Positions 19,501-30,000 of a stretch of DNA of 64,000 nucleotides are shown here, one piece after another. Under the pieces are notes generated by a model. The model saw nothing but the letters and a program-made list of their open reading frames with translations. It was not told the DNA's origin and ran no database searches. Numbering within the stretch: the first letter of the stretch is position 1; each line of letters begins with the position of its first letter. Origin of the DNA: Volvox africanus (Eukaryota > Chlorophyta > Chlorophyceae > Chlamydomonadales > Volvocaceae); contig BSDZ01000010.1 of the NCBI GenBank assembly GCA_030268105.1, positions 4,378,001 through 4,442,000 of the forward strand, written 5' to 3'. Made by a program: the position numbers and the translations under genes.

Positions 19501-22500
19501 GGTTACACGCAGGAGAGTGTCCTGGCCCAGCTCTGACAACCTTCCTGCAAACCCAAATCCAGGACCAGCAAACAGCCCCAGTGGCACTCCAGGCACACTC
19601 AGGCCGACTGGTCACTAATCCAGCACAGCTACCACAGGTCGTAGCGGACTTTTGGGCAGGGGTATGCAGAGCCCCAGACTTCACCACTCCTGAAGATCGC
19701 CAGTCAGTGCTAACCCAGTTAGCAGCAGCCAACATCCGACTCCCTGAGGAAGCTGACGAAGTGGCTGGGTCCCCGACCATTGCTGTGACTGAGCTGGGTT
19801 TCGCACTGAAGAAGAGCCAGCCAGGCAAAGCACCCGGATGGGATGGCATCCCAACGGATCTGTACCGCAAGTTCTGGCCAGAGATTGGCCATACCATGGC
19901 AGCCCTCTTCACGGCTATCGGCAAAACAGGGCAGGTGCCAACAGGCTTTCTGGATGGTATCATTAAGGTGCTTTACAAGAAGGGAGACCCCAAACAGCCT
20001 GGTAACTACCGCCCTATCACACTGCTTTGCTCGGACTACCGCTTGCTGGCCAAGGTGCTGGCAAATCGCCTAGGGCCAGCCCTGGGACGAATCATTAGCC
20101 CTGAGCAGTCAGCTTTTCTGCCCAAGAGGCTCATTGGGGCCAGTGTTCTCTTTCTACGCCATCTGCCTCATCTCTTACGGAAATTGAACCGCCAAGGTCT
20201 GCTGGCCTTCCTGGACTTCGCAAAAGCTTATGACACAGTGGACCGCAACTTCCTGATGGGGGCGATGGAGGCGATGGGAGCAGGCCCACAGCTTTGCAGT
20301 TGGACCCGGATATTGCTTAGCAACACGCGGGCAAGAGCCATGGTGAACGGTTTCAAATCCAGGCTTGTTAAAATGGAAGCAGGGGTAAGACAGGGTTGCC
20401 CTCTAGCACCCCTGCTGTATCTCTTTGTTGCCCAGGCCTTGTTCAGCTGGCTAAAGAGCCAAGAGATAGGCCTCCGCCTATTGCCTTCAGATGAAGACAG
20501 GGTCACAGCCTGTCAGTTTGCTGATGATGCAGAAGTGGCCCTTGAAGGAGAGGAATCCGTGCCAGCCTTCCTTGAAGCCATGGATACTTTTGCCCGGGCA
20601 TCAGGTCAACGCCTGAACCTGGATAAGATGGAAATCCTACCCATAGGGGCTGTGGACGACCACCATCAGGGAAGCACAATAAATGGCCTGAAGGTGGTCA
20701 CCACTGCGACAGCCCTTAACTTGCCAATGGACAACCAACTGCAGCCGCCCCAACCAGACTGGCCGGAGATGCTAGCCCTGGCCTACACGAGGATGCAACG
20801 CCTAGCCCATTATCCGCTCTCTGCCTTTGGTCGGGCTGCAACAGTCTCCAACTATTGCCTGCAAACAGTCACTTGGCATATGGAGCATGGTGGACCACCT
20901 CCAGATACCACTCTGACCTACATTGAACGCTTAGCTGCTCGCCTTGTAGATCGGAAACAGGGCCCAGAAGACCAGGGCCAGCGCTTCACTGGAGTACCTA
21001 GCAGACTCTTGGTGGGACACCCATCAACTGGTGGTTTTGGCCTACTGCCCCTCAGGCAACACATTCGGGCAAGACAAGCCATGTGGGCAGTGCGATTCAT
21101 CCGAGGGGCCCTGATGGCCAGGAGAGAGAGAGAGAGGGTAATGCTTCTGGACACGGCGATGAATACGGTTGCTGAAGAAGAGGAAGAGCCAGTTACTAGT
21201 GGTAATGTTCGAAGCCTCCACCCCTGGATCCGGACCCTGGCCACCTACCTGGAGATCACCCATCCGGCCTTTAAACCTTGGGCCCTTACCACTGCCCAGG
21301 CAACTGGGCCCTGGCTGGGTGGAGAGACCTTGCCTGAGGAGATCAGCCGAATTGTAGGGGCTTTAGGGCACCTCCCACCACTAGAAGATGTCAGCAACCC
21401 ACCTTTAGTCCCTGGAGACTGGTGCTGGGCGGCTGCTCTCTGGGGAAATCCTTTGCTGCCCAACAATTCGGACAATGGGGGAAGCATCAATGGTAACAAC
21501 CACCGCCCAGGCCTGGAAACCCGTCACCCACTGATGGCTTCATGCAGAAAACTGCTCACAGTTGGGGACCTGGTAAGGGTGTACGACATGCTGGAGCATG
21601 ACCAAATACCCCTCCCTCAGTACATGACCTGGCTAGACTGGACCCAACAGTTTCTAGACCCCTCAGCTAGCCCCACCCAACTGCGAGACAAGGAGTCTAC
21701 CCGTATGGCTCTCTCGGCTCTATGCAACGATATCAGCCCGGCATGGATAGCAGCAGCACGGAAGGTAGTCAACCGCTTACAACCCCAACAGGCGGACAGG
21801 GTGGAGGACAGAATGCAGCAGCAGATGCCAGCACCACCAGACCGCACCACAGTCATGGCCATGATCGTCAGGCGTTTGGGCTGGAGACTGCCAGGGGACT
21901 CGGGTATAGTGCCTCTCTACAACCTCACGGTAAGCCAAGCTACTCAGCTGCAAGGGGTTTCAACAGCGGAGGAGCGATTGGAGCTCTTGTCAGCTTTTGT
22001 GCAGGAGGCGCAAGGGATGCCAACAGACGGTCCAGCTCCTCCCTGTCCTGTCACTAACCTCCAGCGCTTTCAGGCAACCCTAGACAGGCTGTGGACAGCA
22101 GTTCGGTGGGAAAATAAAAACAAAGAGACGCTGTGGCGTTTGGTGGTCGATGGGATACCCATACCTGGCAACACACATCTTTCCAGGGTGCCCATCAAAC
22201 CATGTGGGTGTGGCAGCTATGGAGCTGATACTGATCAACCTTGCTCCCCACGCCTGCACCACTTCTGGGAGTGCCCTATAGCCAAGGCGGTGCGAGAACA
22301 GATTGACAGACATCTGCCATTGCCGACATCAGCCACCATTGAAGGGGGCTTGACCAGGCAACAGCTATGGCTTGTCCAAGCACCTCCCGGTTGCGAGCAG
22401 GCCCCATGGGACGTGATAGCTTTGGCAGCCTTATCTTCTATGGAATATGGCAGGCACTGTCTCCGGGCGGCAACAAGAGAACACAGGCCACAGTGGCCTT

Positions 22501-22892
22501 CTACCCACAGACGGCGGCAGCAACAACAGACCCACACAGCAGAGCAGGGACCCCGTCAACGGGCTATTACTGACTTCTTCAACCGTTCAGGGGGGTTCCC
22601 TCAAGAGGAAGAGGAAGATGCCAACACCCATCCAATCATCTCTACGACACAGCCAGCAATGGACACTCCAACACAAACAGCAACCTCACCCCTGGACCGT
22701 GCACAGGCCCGTACAGTTGCCGACTTTTGGGCACGCTTGCATTCTTTTGCAGCGTTGGGAATACCTCACTATGGCTGGGATCAAGTGGGACCACAACATC
22801 CCATCCTAGCCATAGTTGGCACGCAAATGCGGTGTGCAGATCCGGTTGACATCACCAACCATGGAGCAGCAAGAACAGAGCAGGGGCTTTAG
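16590..22892 (+). CDS. LINE copy 1 fused ORF1-ORF2 protein (2,100 aa)
   Basis: It encodes the RNA-binding and enzymatic proteins for target-primed reverse transcription. I start at ATG 16590; the open frame extends to TTG 16560. Residues 1-551 correspond to ORF1: a folded N-terminal region, a Pro/Ala/Gln-rich middle and a basic Arg/Lys-rich end, with no CCHC knuckle seen. From residue 552 (ATG 18243) comes ORF2. The endonuclease has N25, E56, D188/N190 and D276/H277 in ORF2 numbering. The reverse transcriptase has FLDFAKAYDTVD (D658), VRQGCPLAPLL and FADD (D761/D762), where most L1 elements have YADD. A zinc-binding CGCG...C...HHFWEC cluster lies at about 1321-1344. The fusion exists because this copy has eight C residues at about 18212-18219; copy 2 has seven and separate frames. 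Confidence 0.9.
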   Translation: MIDINRARTTARTTKSIGQESAAANRGPSARPPMAKRFVNLDQIQRELPAGTPILLDQETLAMDIHWPPDSNPADVHAQLFGPLTDAVITKVYEVMVANMPGLPCSLPKIGRHHQYKHPNGNVVQEITILLPKGGRAWLLSSPAVARGHLRLGQVHLLPNNPPITVEVHIKNLHKMQPALWEISGVPSSLSPQAIPSFLAQAYSSERSSRPMDEFQDLKPTRMADTWRVKMAPGSPSLPPQSLFSFGRPGGFLNQGMLVATRLRSVVEEAPFRMPCKPPPRTELNRQRDLKRQRLPTHQPNPPAQPTARLRGLDPSSSMANTVPSFADVLRQHPQGPPRQPTPSSLMPLPPGAPQPMAPPPRLPPQAIIEAAATAAMAREAAAKAATAACKPRTPTNTTDVVTECAAQPPPPQPASKPDNQGVVNEVNAPAGRSLSRARAQEHTSNSHALTRTQQNKIRKQRLTHLPEEVRAQRHMAQTERARQARKAKLALQRKERESTVSGGITKEALRPRRTPTRRPRQTKNNPNPSQDMDCDGKEYDPPQPGNPSRIMSRGNKRSQRQGAISGHPLRIATHNMRGLLASHGSRLQAAVRQWAEQRLDVVCLQETHHTTLQHQCLFERDLRYATKQIHTQNWKIAAYSWSNSTHTAGVLILIRQGLASALAPKLATPQHTCTRGRFTDCILHWGGHRLHICNIYLPPGTTSMAAETRRQLFENALAATTTQAMEDNRDTTLIWAGDFNFVENPEWDSSTGRDGRQADRPITEMRQRAGPQMVDTHRYLHPRRRDFTHLYHAPTPGGSRLDRIYINEAKLPYLCHTAISFHTASDHRLATLHLLPCKNEVKGPGIKRIRMAFTDHEDLATSMAEWIRNQCQEAPSVEENPGNLIAWWPGFKRRLTFLAHQLNKVAQQRRQQPGAHTQEAYLGVQQAQQALDTMPHSPHLLQQLIDAQARLARVHIEDNARVAKKTRVHWLHAGECPGPALTTFLQTQIQDQQTAPVALQAHSGRLVTNPAQLPQVVADFWAGVCRAPDFTTPEDRQSVLTQLAAANIRLPEEADEVAGSPTIAVTELGFALKKSQPGKAPGWDGIPTDLYRKFWPEIGHTMAALFTAIGKTGQVPTGFLDGIIKVLYKKGDPKQPGNYRPITLLCSDYRLLAKVLANRLGPALGRIISPEQSAFLPKRLIGASVLFLRHLPHLLRKLNRQGLLAFLDFAKAYDTVDRNFLMGAMEAMGAGPQLCSWTRILLSNTRARAMVNGFKSRLVKMEAGVRQGCPLAPLLYLFVAQALFSWLKSQEIGLRLLPSDEDRVTACQFADDAEVALEGEESVPAFLEAMDTFARASGQRLNLDKMEILPIGAVDDHHQGSTINGLKVVTTATALNLPMDNQLQPPQPDWPEMLALAYTRMQRLAHYPLSAFGRAATVSNYCLQTVTWHMEHGGPPPDTTLTYIERLAARLVDRKQGPEDQGQRFTGVPSRLLVGHPSTGGFGLLPLRQHIRARQAMWAVRFIRGALMARRERERVMLLDTAMNTVAEEEEEPVTSGNVRSLHPWIRTLATYLEITHPAFKPWALTTAQATGPWLGGETLPEEISRIVGALGHLPPLEDVSNPPLVPGDWCWAAALWGNPLLPNNSDNGGSINGNNHRPGLETRHPLMASCRKLLTVGDLVRVYDMLEHDQIPLPQYMTWLDWTQQFLDPSASPTQLRDKESTRMALSALCNDISPAWIAAARKVVNRLQPQQADRVEDRMQQQMPAPPDRTTVMAMIVRRLGWRLPGDSGIVPLYNLTVSQATQLQGVSTAEERLELLSAFVQEAQGMPTDGPAPPCPVTNLQRFQATLDRLWTAVRWENKNKETLWRLVVDGIPIPGNTHLSRVPIKPCGCGSYGADTDQPCSPRLHHFWECPIAKAVREQIDRHLPLPTSATIEGGLTRQQLWLVQAPPGCEQAPWDVIALAALSSMEYGRHCLRAATREHRPQWPSTHRRRQQQQTHTAEQGPRQRAITDFFNRSGGFPQEEEEDANTHPIISTTQPAMDTPTQTATSPLDRAQARTVADFWARLHSFAALGIPHYGWDQVGPQHPILAIVGTQMRCADPVDITNHGAARTEQGL

Positions 22893-23554
22893 GGCAGGAG
22901 TTTTGAGGAGGAGGTTCTGTGGGAGGAAAGGGGGAGAGTGAGGGAGGTAGAGACAAGGAGAGGACGGTCTAGATCTTGAGGAGGGGAAGGGAGAGGGTGG
23001 AGGGTTTCGTGGCTAGAGGTTCCTGTGTCCAGGCTTCGGGGCCTTAGGGTTTTAGGGGGGTTCAGCGAGAGAGGTCTTTCCTTGTTGTGCAGTTCAGGTG
23101 TCTGCGGGGCCAGCTTTGGGTGGGGCCGGAAGGCTTTCTAGGGGGGCGCCAGTTCGGCTTGTCATCCCCCCCTCCGCCTCTTGTTGGGTTCTTCTGGCTT
23201 GGCTGTGGAAGGGTGTGCTTTCCTGCTGGTGCTTCTCCTCTGAGGGGAACTGTGTGTGTCTGCCAGGCTCCTGTCTAGTCAGTGTCGGGTTAGAGGAGAG
23301 GTTTCCCCGTCCTTTGAGCAGCTAGGTGTCCCCCGTTTTCTGTTGGGCCTTCCTGTGGTTTCTTGGTAGCCCTGAGTGCTCTGTGAGTGGCCAGGCGAGA
23401 GCCTATGAGGGCTCGCTGGCCCTAGTGAGAGGGGGAGCACGTGGCAGGACAGACAGACAAAGCCACGTGTTCCTCCCCTGCGCTGTGGCTCGGTCCGGTC
23501 AGGACCCCCGGTGCTCGTCTTTGAAGGGCGAGTCGCCCACAGTGTAACACCCAA
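22893..23554 (+). other. 3' UTR of LINE copy 1
   Basis: This 662-bp strand-asymmetric, G-rich region has GGAGG and GAGAG runs and no convincing gene. After the TAG at 22890 the frame could be read for another 33 codons to a TGA, but nothing supports readthrough. It ends AGTGTAACACCCAA at the target duplication. Confidence 0.8.
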
Positions 23555-23564
23555 TACATATAAA
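23555..23564 (+). repeat. Right target-site duplication of LINE copy 1
   Basis: TACATATAAA, followed by GG, restores the TATAAAGG box on the gene P side. The boundary is ambiguous by a few bases because the LINE tail itself reads CCCAATACATA. Confidence 0.88.
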
Positions 23565-23756
23565 GGATGTTGTAAAGCAGGGTTACGAAACATTGTTGCT
23601 TACATGGGATTGATTGGCAGCAGCACAACCCTGGACGGAGTACCAAAGCACTTCTCTTCACTTTTTAGTAGTACGTAGGGCCCATGCCTCATGTCTGCAG
23701 CTGTATGTATCCTGCTGAAGGAGCAAGTTATTTGCAATAGTACAACCTTTTAATGA

Positions 23757-26195
23757 ATGGAGACACATTCACCAGTTGTTTGTAAACTGCTGGTCTGCTG
23801 TCCTAATGAAGAAAAGAGGCGTATTGATACTGAGATAAATCTGTCAGTGGTAGATTTCGAGCAGCTCCTTACTGATGCAGCTGGCGCAAAATCAATCAGT
23901 GAAGTTTCAGTTCAGGTTTTAGACTCGGAGGATGAGGATGGCAAGCTTGTGGCCCAGCAGGTGGCACCTGTGCAGCTGCTTAGCCGCTGCACTCGGTGGC
24001 TGAAGAAGGAAATTAGCGCGCCTTTCAAGGGGAAGGCTTGGAACCAGGCTCAGAAGAAACTAACTATCCACGTATCCCTAAAACAGCCATCTGTTCAATT
24101 GGTATCCCCTGAAGTAAGCAGAATCAGTATACGAAAGGATCATGATCGTGGTGAGCCATTAAAGTGGAGCAGGTCATATGAGCAGGCCGCCATCAACAAA
24201 GCCGTCCGCGACAACGTGCTGTACAACCTCGACAGCAGCCTGAAGAATCCACGGGTCCTCATTGCGAAGGATATTCAACGTGAGCCGCATCTGCAGCCCG
24301 TTTGGGATAAGTGCTTTGCTGCTGGCTTTGCACAAGTGGCTGACTTACAGCCAAGAGTTACGGTCGACTGCTTCAAGAAGAAATGGCAAAAGTACGTACA
24401 TGTTTATTTTCCTAATGTCATGCTTCTAGTGATTATCTTGTTTGTGGTAATCATACATGCCATCCATATCACTAGCTTACTTTCAGTGGGGACAGACAAC
24501 AATAGAATGAAGCATGCACAGCATCATAAGTAAGCACTTTCATTCGGTGCATCCCATGTACTTTGTAGATACGCAACAGATTACAATGCCCAACGTGCAA
24601 GGGAAGAAAAGGTGAAGGCCACCCACAAGGAGGAACTTGCCTGCAAGCCAGGTTTGTGAGCTCCTATCCTACTGCTACTGTCATCCATATACTTGTTTTA
24701 CAACATTTTTTGATCAGGTTGATTGATAAAAAAATTCCTTTCTATGTATTTTGAAAAATGGAATTTGGGGTAAACGTGGGCCAAAGATTTGTTTTACGAC
24801 AGAGGACATGCATGCCGCTTACGCTATGTACTGGATTACGAAAATTTTTGACAATGATGTGTATTATGGCATCTGGCGTTGATGTTCGTCTTCGCATTAT
24901 TTTTATGTAGAGGACCTTGAGAAGAAGCCATGGAAGAAGCTATGGAACAAGGAGTCTCGGGCAGCCTGGAGGAGCTTCATGTACGCTCAGCCAGATAACC
25001 CAGATGCGGGTCCCAGTGAGCGCCGCATTGCCATGGAGGATTTGAATGTGACAGATCGGCAGCAGGAGCTTATTAATGCACTTGTGCAGCGGAAGCAGAT
25101 TGAAAGCAGTAAGACATCCTTCACCGTACCAGCCACTCCAGTGCCGGTTGGAGCTGGTGGAACAGCTCAGCATACACCAGGCCTTGGTGCACTGGAGTTG
25201 CCAAAAGGCACTACGGTAAGATGTGATTATGCATGTGTTCACTTTTATTATTGCTGCTGCTTTGCCACCCTAATAGTACGTACTTCTTAGTATGTTTGCA
25301 GAAAGTACGTCACAGTTCATGCATAACATTTGTTTCTTATTTTAGCTAGTTAAACAATAACAATTTTTTCATGCCTTTATTTCCTCATTTACGAAATGCT
25401 TAATTGCTACCAAACCGCAGAAAAGCGGCCAAAATGACGAGCCGCCAGGAACTCAGGATGGGCGCACTAGCCAACGCCAAAAGCAGCCCGCACATGGTGA
25501 AGATGCATTGATGATGGTGCTGGCTGCCAATGCAGCTCGCATATATCAGAAGGAGAAGGAGATCAAGGCCGCTAGACGCCGACAGGTTAGTCCAAATAAT
25601 AGTGGTAAAGAGAGTGGATGAAGGGGTGTGCAAATTTCCAGGCGCGCTTAGCAAGGTTATTGCAGGATGGGTGATGTACATTACTGATTGCATGTACAGG
25701 GAGGGATGTACAGGTCATTAATGTCCTTTAACCTGTTTTCTCCATTTTGTCTTTTATGTAATTGTTCCTATATTCCTCAAACATACTTCCTTTTCATGTA
25801 GGCAAAGAGTTCAGAGCCCTCTAAGGCAAGGAACTCCAGCAGGAATGCTACAAACTCAAGCAAGGCAGCAGCGAAAAAGGTACAGCCCATTCATCCTGTC
25901 TTCCCGTTTTAGTGAGTTGTAATTTTATGTTTCGTTCTAGTCTTTTAATTTGCTGCGTGCTTTGTGGTTTGATGTGGTATATGTCGATTTGTTTTTCTCT
26001 TTTTTAACAAAAAAATGTAAGCTTATCATTTCTAAAATCATATATGTATGTTAATGGTGGGCCTTGAAGGTAACGAACAATGACGATGTGTGGCCATCCA
26101 CGAAAGTGAGACGGACAAGCACGGGCATCAAAAGAAAGGTACATTATATTGAGGCCCATAGGTCTGGTATTCCAAGCATCTTTCGGAGGACATAA
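23757..26195 (+). CDS. Gene P, unit C: intact open frame
   Basis: Proposed exons are 23757-24391, 24569-24651, 24911-25215, 25421-25585, 25802-25879 and 26070-26195. All splice sites seen in unit A are kept. Changes include Pro-to-Leu at residue about 152 (NVLYNL), Lys-to-Met early in exon 3 (SFMYAQ) and a one-base insertion in intron 5. The LINE ends 192 bp upstream of the ATG, so the proximal leader and the recreated TATA-like box are kept, but everything further upstream is now LINE. Confidence 0.62.
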
Positions 26196-26481
26196 AGACT
26201 GGGTGGAACATGGTTACCAGGAGGTTAGCAGATATCCCTCAAGAACCGTAGCTGTCGATCTGCAACCACATCTCAAACACGTCCAGCCATCTTTTCTTTC
26301 AGCCAGGCATATCCAAACTGACCCACGGTTATTCTTGCCTCTGCATGCATTCAATATGCATGTACATGCAGGAGAACAATCTTATTTTCTTCCAAAGGCA
26401 TGCATCCGTCAAACAAGGCAAGATGTTTAATAATGCCCTACAATAGGCCTCAACACTTCTCTTACCTTGGCACACTACAAC

Positions 26482-26763
26482 TCTTACGAGGATAGGAGCA
26501 ACCGATGCGAAACGTGGATAGATTACAATGTATTGACGCAAGAACCGTGTATATTTGGCATAAATAATTATATTATCAACGTTAGTAACGCGCAAGACTA
26601 ATTAGCGCAGAGTGCGCACAAACAATATACTCGCGATAATAACTGTACGGCACTCGTCGCGATACCTAACTTACATCGCGGTTACTCGCACCTAAGTAAG
26701 AGCTATTGCACAACTGTTATCAGACGGTATTATGATGACGTGAAATCCCGCATAATCACAACA
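26482..26763 (-). repeat. 3' LTR of copia copy C
   Basis: 282-bp repeat on the minus strand. It carries T at 26573 and G at 26616, where the 5' LTR has G and A on the plus strand. Confidence 0.96.
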
Positions 26764-27068
26764 CACCCCCTCGGGATGCACGTCATGGTCGAATAGGGCA
26801 CTCCAATATCACACCCCCTCAAAGATAGTAGCGTCAAGTTACTAAGTATCACTGAAATAAACCTCTACGATAAGGCAATTGAGACGATGCTGGACTGGTG
26901 CTGTTAGATGCCACAACAAGAATAAGTAATCCTTCGCTTATGAACGTTATTGTCAAAAGAAATAATGACCTCACTATCAAAAACAGCTTAACTACAGCCA
27001 GCCACCCGGGCTCACGCCTTATTGGCCTATATGAGCTGGTTTCTACCAACAGATCGATGGCTTCTTTG

Positions 27069-30000
27069 TCAGGTATCGTCTAGTCCCATTTCACGGCGGC
27101 ACCAGACAAACTTTCCTTCTGGCAGTGGTTTGGTCAATGCGTCCGCCACCATCTCCTCCGTGCGGCAATGCCCCAGTGCCACGTCGCCCTCTATCACTCT
27201 CTCGCGAATCATGTGGTGCTGTACATCAATATGCTTAGACCGTGATGATGTAATGGGGTTGTTGCCTAGGTCTAAGGCCCCTTGTGAGTCTATGTTGATT
27301 CTGATTCCGTCGGAGTCCACATTAAGGTCCCCGCATAGCTTATTCAACCAGAGGACTTCCCTGACTGCGCTGGAAAGGGCCTGGTATTCAGCCTCCACGG
27401 ATGACGCTGCCACAATGCGCTGCAACTGACTGCTCCAGCTGATTGCGGTACCATTAACGCGAAATACGTACCCAGTCGTGGATCGCCTTGAGTTAGTGTC
27501 TCCTGCCCAGTCCGAATCGCAATATCCATCGATGATCTCCTTGCTCTCCCGCCGGAACTGTAGGCCCAGGTTGCGCGTGCCCGCCACGTAGCGAAGGACC
27601 CCCTTTGCCATGCCCATTGCGGGTTTGGTTGGCTTGGCCATGAACCGTGACAACATGCTGAGGGCGAAGCCAAGGTCTGGACGCGTGCTGACTGCCAGGT
27701 AGTTGAGCTCACCAATGAGTGCTCTGTACGGCGTCGGATCCTCCAACAGCTCGGTGTCTTTGTCCAGGTGAAGTTTTGCTCCCACAGCTATGGGGATGGC
27801 TCTGGGTTTAACCTCGCTCATGCCATGCTTATGTAGGATGCGTTCCACATAGCTGGATTGTGATAACGTGATCTCTCCATTGGGTTGCCGTCGAACTTCC
27901 ATGCCCAGAAATACCTCAATGCGGCCAAGATCTCTTACCTTGAATAGTTTGCTGATTTCTGCCTTGAGATTTCGGATCATCTCGGGGTCTTTAGCCGCAA
28001 TGCACATGTCGTCCACGTGGACCAGCACGAACACGTCTCCTTTGCTGTTGTTTGCTCTCACGAACATCGCTTGGTCAGATTTGGATGTGGTGAGTCCGAT
28101 TTCAGCGAATTTGGTGCATAGTTTGTCGTACCAGCAGCGGGATGCTTGGCGGAGGCCATATATCGACTTGAGTAGCCGGCAGGCAGCTCCTGGGGTCGCC
28201 AGGTCGTATCCCGGTGGTGGTTTCATCCAGATTTCCTCTTTGAGGTCGCCGTTCAAAAAGGCCGTGGAGACATCTAGTTGGTGTACGTCGAAGTCCCTGG
28301 CGGCGGCGATGGCTAGGATGGCCCGGAATGATGAGCCTCGTGATGTAGGTGCAAACAGTTCTCCAAAATCCACCCCCTCGCGTTGTGCGAAGCCCTTCGC
28401 AACCAGACGCGCCTTGTATCTGTCGATTGAGCCATCAGGGCATGTCTTGAGTTTGTAGACCCAGCGGCAGGGCAGGACGTTTGTGCCAGGCGGTGGGATG
28501 CCAATTTCCCAGGTGCCGTTGGTCATGTGGGCAATTATCTCGTCGTTCATCGCTTGTTGCCACTTGATGCGGTGAGGGCCTCTAATCGCATCATGGTGAG
28601 ATTTGGGTTCTTGTATTCTGGCGGCCATGTTGATACGCGCTGCCACCGATCTTTGAGTGCGCCACCACTCACATGGGCGCTTTCGCACGCGGATGGGGTA
28701 GCGGTTGGCTAACCTCGTGTTGTCCACATCCATGTCTTCTTCTGTTGCCATGTCTTCACTGTCGGAGTCGTCGGTGTCCTCAGGTTGTATTGGGTCTTGC
28801 CTTGGTTGGCTTCCTGATGGGCCCGCTCCATCGTTGACGGCTCCTGTTCTCTCTGTGTTTGGATAGCTTGACGCCGTGCGTGTTACGGGAGGTGGTGGTT
28901 GAGGCAGATTCGGGTCGTGGCCATCACCATTGTGTGCATTGGTGGGCATAGGGACAGCTCTTGGTCGTGGCTCTGGGTCATCCATGTCGGAATCGGAGTC
29001 AGTTTCAGCATTGTCACGGTTGTCGTCCGAGGGTTTGTATGGTTCGTGCGTGGTCTGTTGTTCATCGAATACGACATCGCTGTGTCTTGATACTGACCCG
29101 TCCGAGAATAATATCCGGTAGCTGCCCCCATCGCCATATCCCACCATTATACCTCGTCGACTCACGGGATCCAGTTTGTTGCGCTTGGCCTTGGGCACGT
29201 GGACATAAGCCGTGCAGCCAAAAACGCGCAAGTGATCGACCTCTGGAACCTTTCCAGTGAAGAGCTCGTACGGGGTACGGGAAATGCCATCTGCTGGGGA
29301 TATATTGCGTAGGTAGTTGGCTGTGGCTGCCGCCTCAGCCCACATTTTTTGAGGGAGTTTGGATTCAAGCAATAGGGCGCGCATCTTTTCCAGCAGGGTC
29401 CGGTTTAACCGCTCTGCAGCGCCATTTCGTTCAGGGGTGTATCCAACAGTTGGCCCATGCCTGATCCCTCTGGAAGCAAAGAAGGCTTGTAGTTGGGAAT
29501 TGATGAATTCTCCTCCTCTGTCGGATCGCATCTCCCACGTTTTATGTCCACACATGTTCTCCAGCTGATTTATCATCGTTACCAGCTTGTCCTTAACCGC
29601 CTCCTTGGTGTTGGTGAATGCAACTGCTGAAAATTTTGTGCAGTCATCCAACAGCACAGTCATGTACCGTGACCCATTTGGGGTGTTGTCCGGCATGGGG
29701 CCGCAGACGTCCACATGAATGAGCTCCATTGGTCTATCAGATTTGTGCCCCGTGGATTTGTGGGTTCCGCGCGTTTGCCGTGATAAAACACAAGTCTCGC
29801 ACTTGGCGGGGTTGACCTTCTGTTGTGGTACATCGTTGACGCCTATCACCATTCCGTGCCTGATTAGCTTCTGCAGACCTCCGAGTCCGATGTGCCCAAA
29901 GCGTCGGTGCCACAGGCCTTCGCTTTGGCTTGACAGCTTAGCGTGGGCAGCACCGGCAAAGCTGAAATGTGCGTCGTTAGGTTGATCGACGTCGCACTCC

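Larger units (their letters stand above)
16027..23554 (+). mobile_element. L1-type LINE, copy 1 (7,528 bp)
   Basis: This non-LTR retrotransposon has an apurinic-type endonuclease, a reverse transcriptase and a C-terminal zinc-binding motif. It is flanked by a 10-bp TACATATAAA duplication. It ends GTGTAACACCCAA followed by TACATA rather than poly(A), and its 5' end opens with the same CACCCAATACATA followed by a run of CATA repeats. The 5' leader before ORF1 is 563 bp and the G-rich 3' UTR is 662 bp. Differences from copy 2 are roughly 16 bases over 7.3 kb. It splits the upstream region of gene P in unit C. Confidence 0.93.

Noticed and set aside
23087..23661. Short frames in the LINE 3' UTR and its flank.
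   Set aside because: G-rich low-complexity region; frames start with non-ATG codons or overlap each other on both strands, without conservation beyond LINE identity.
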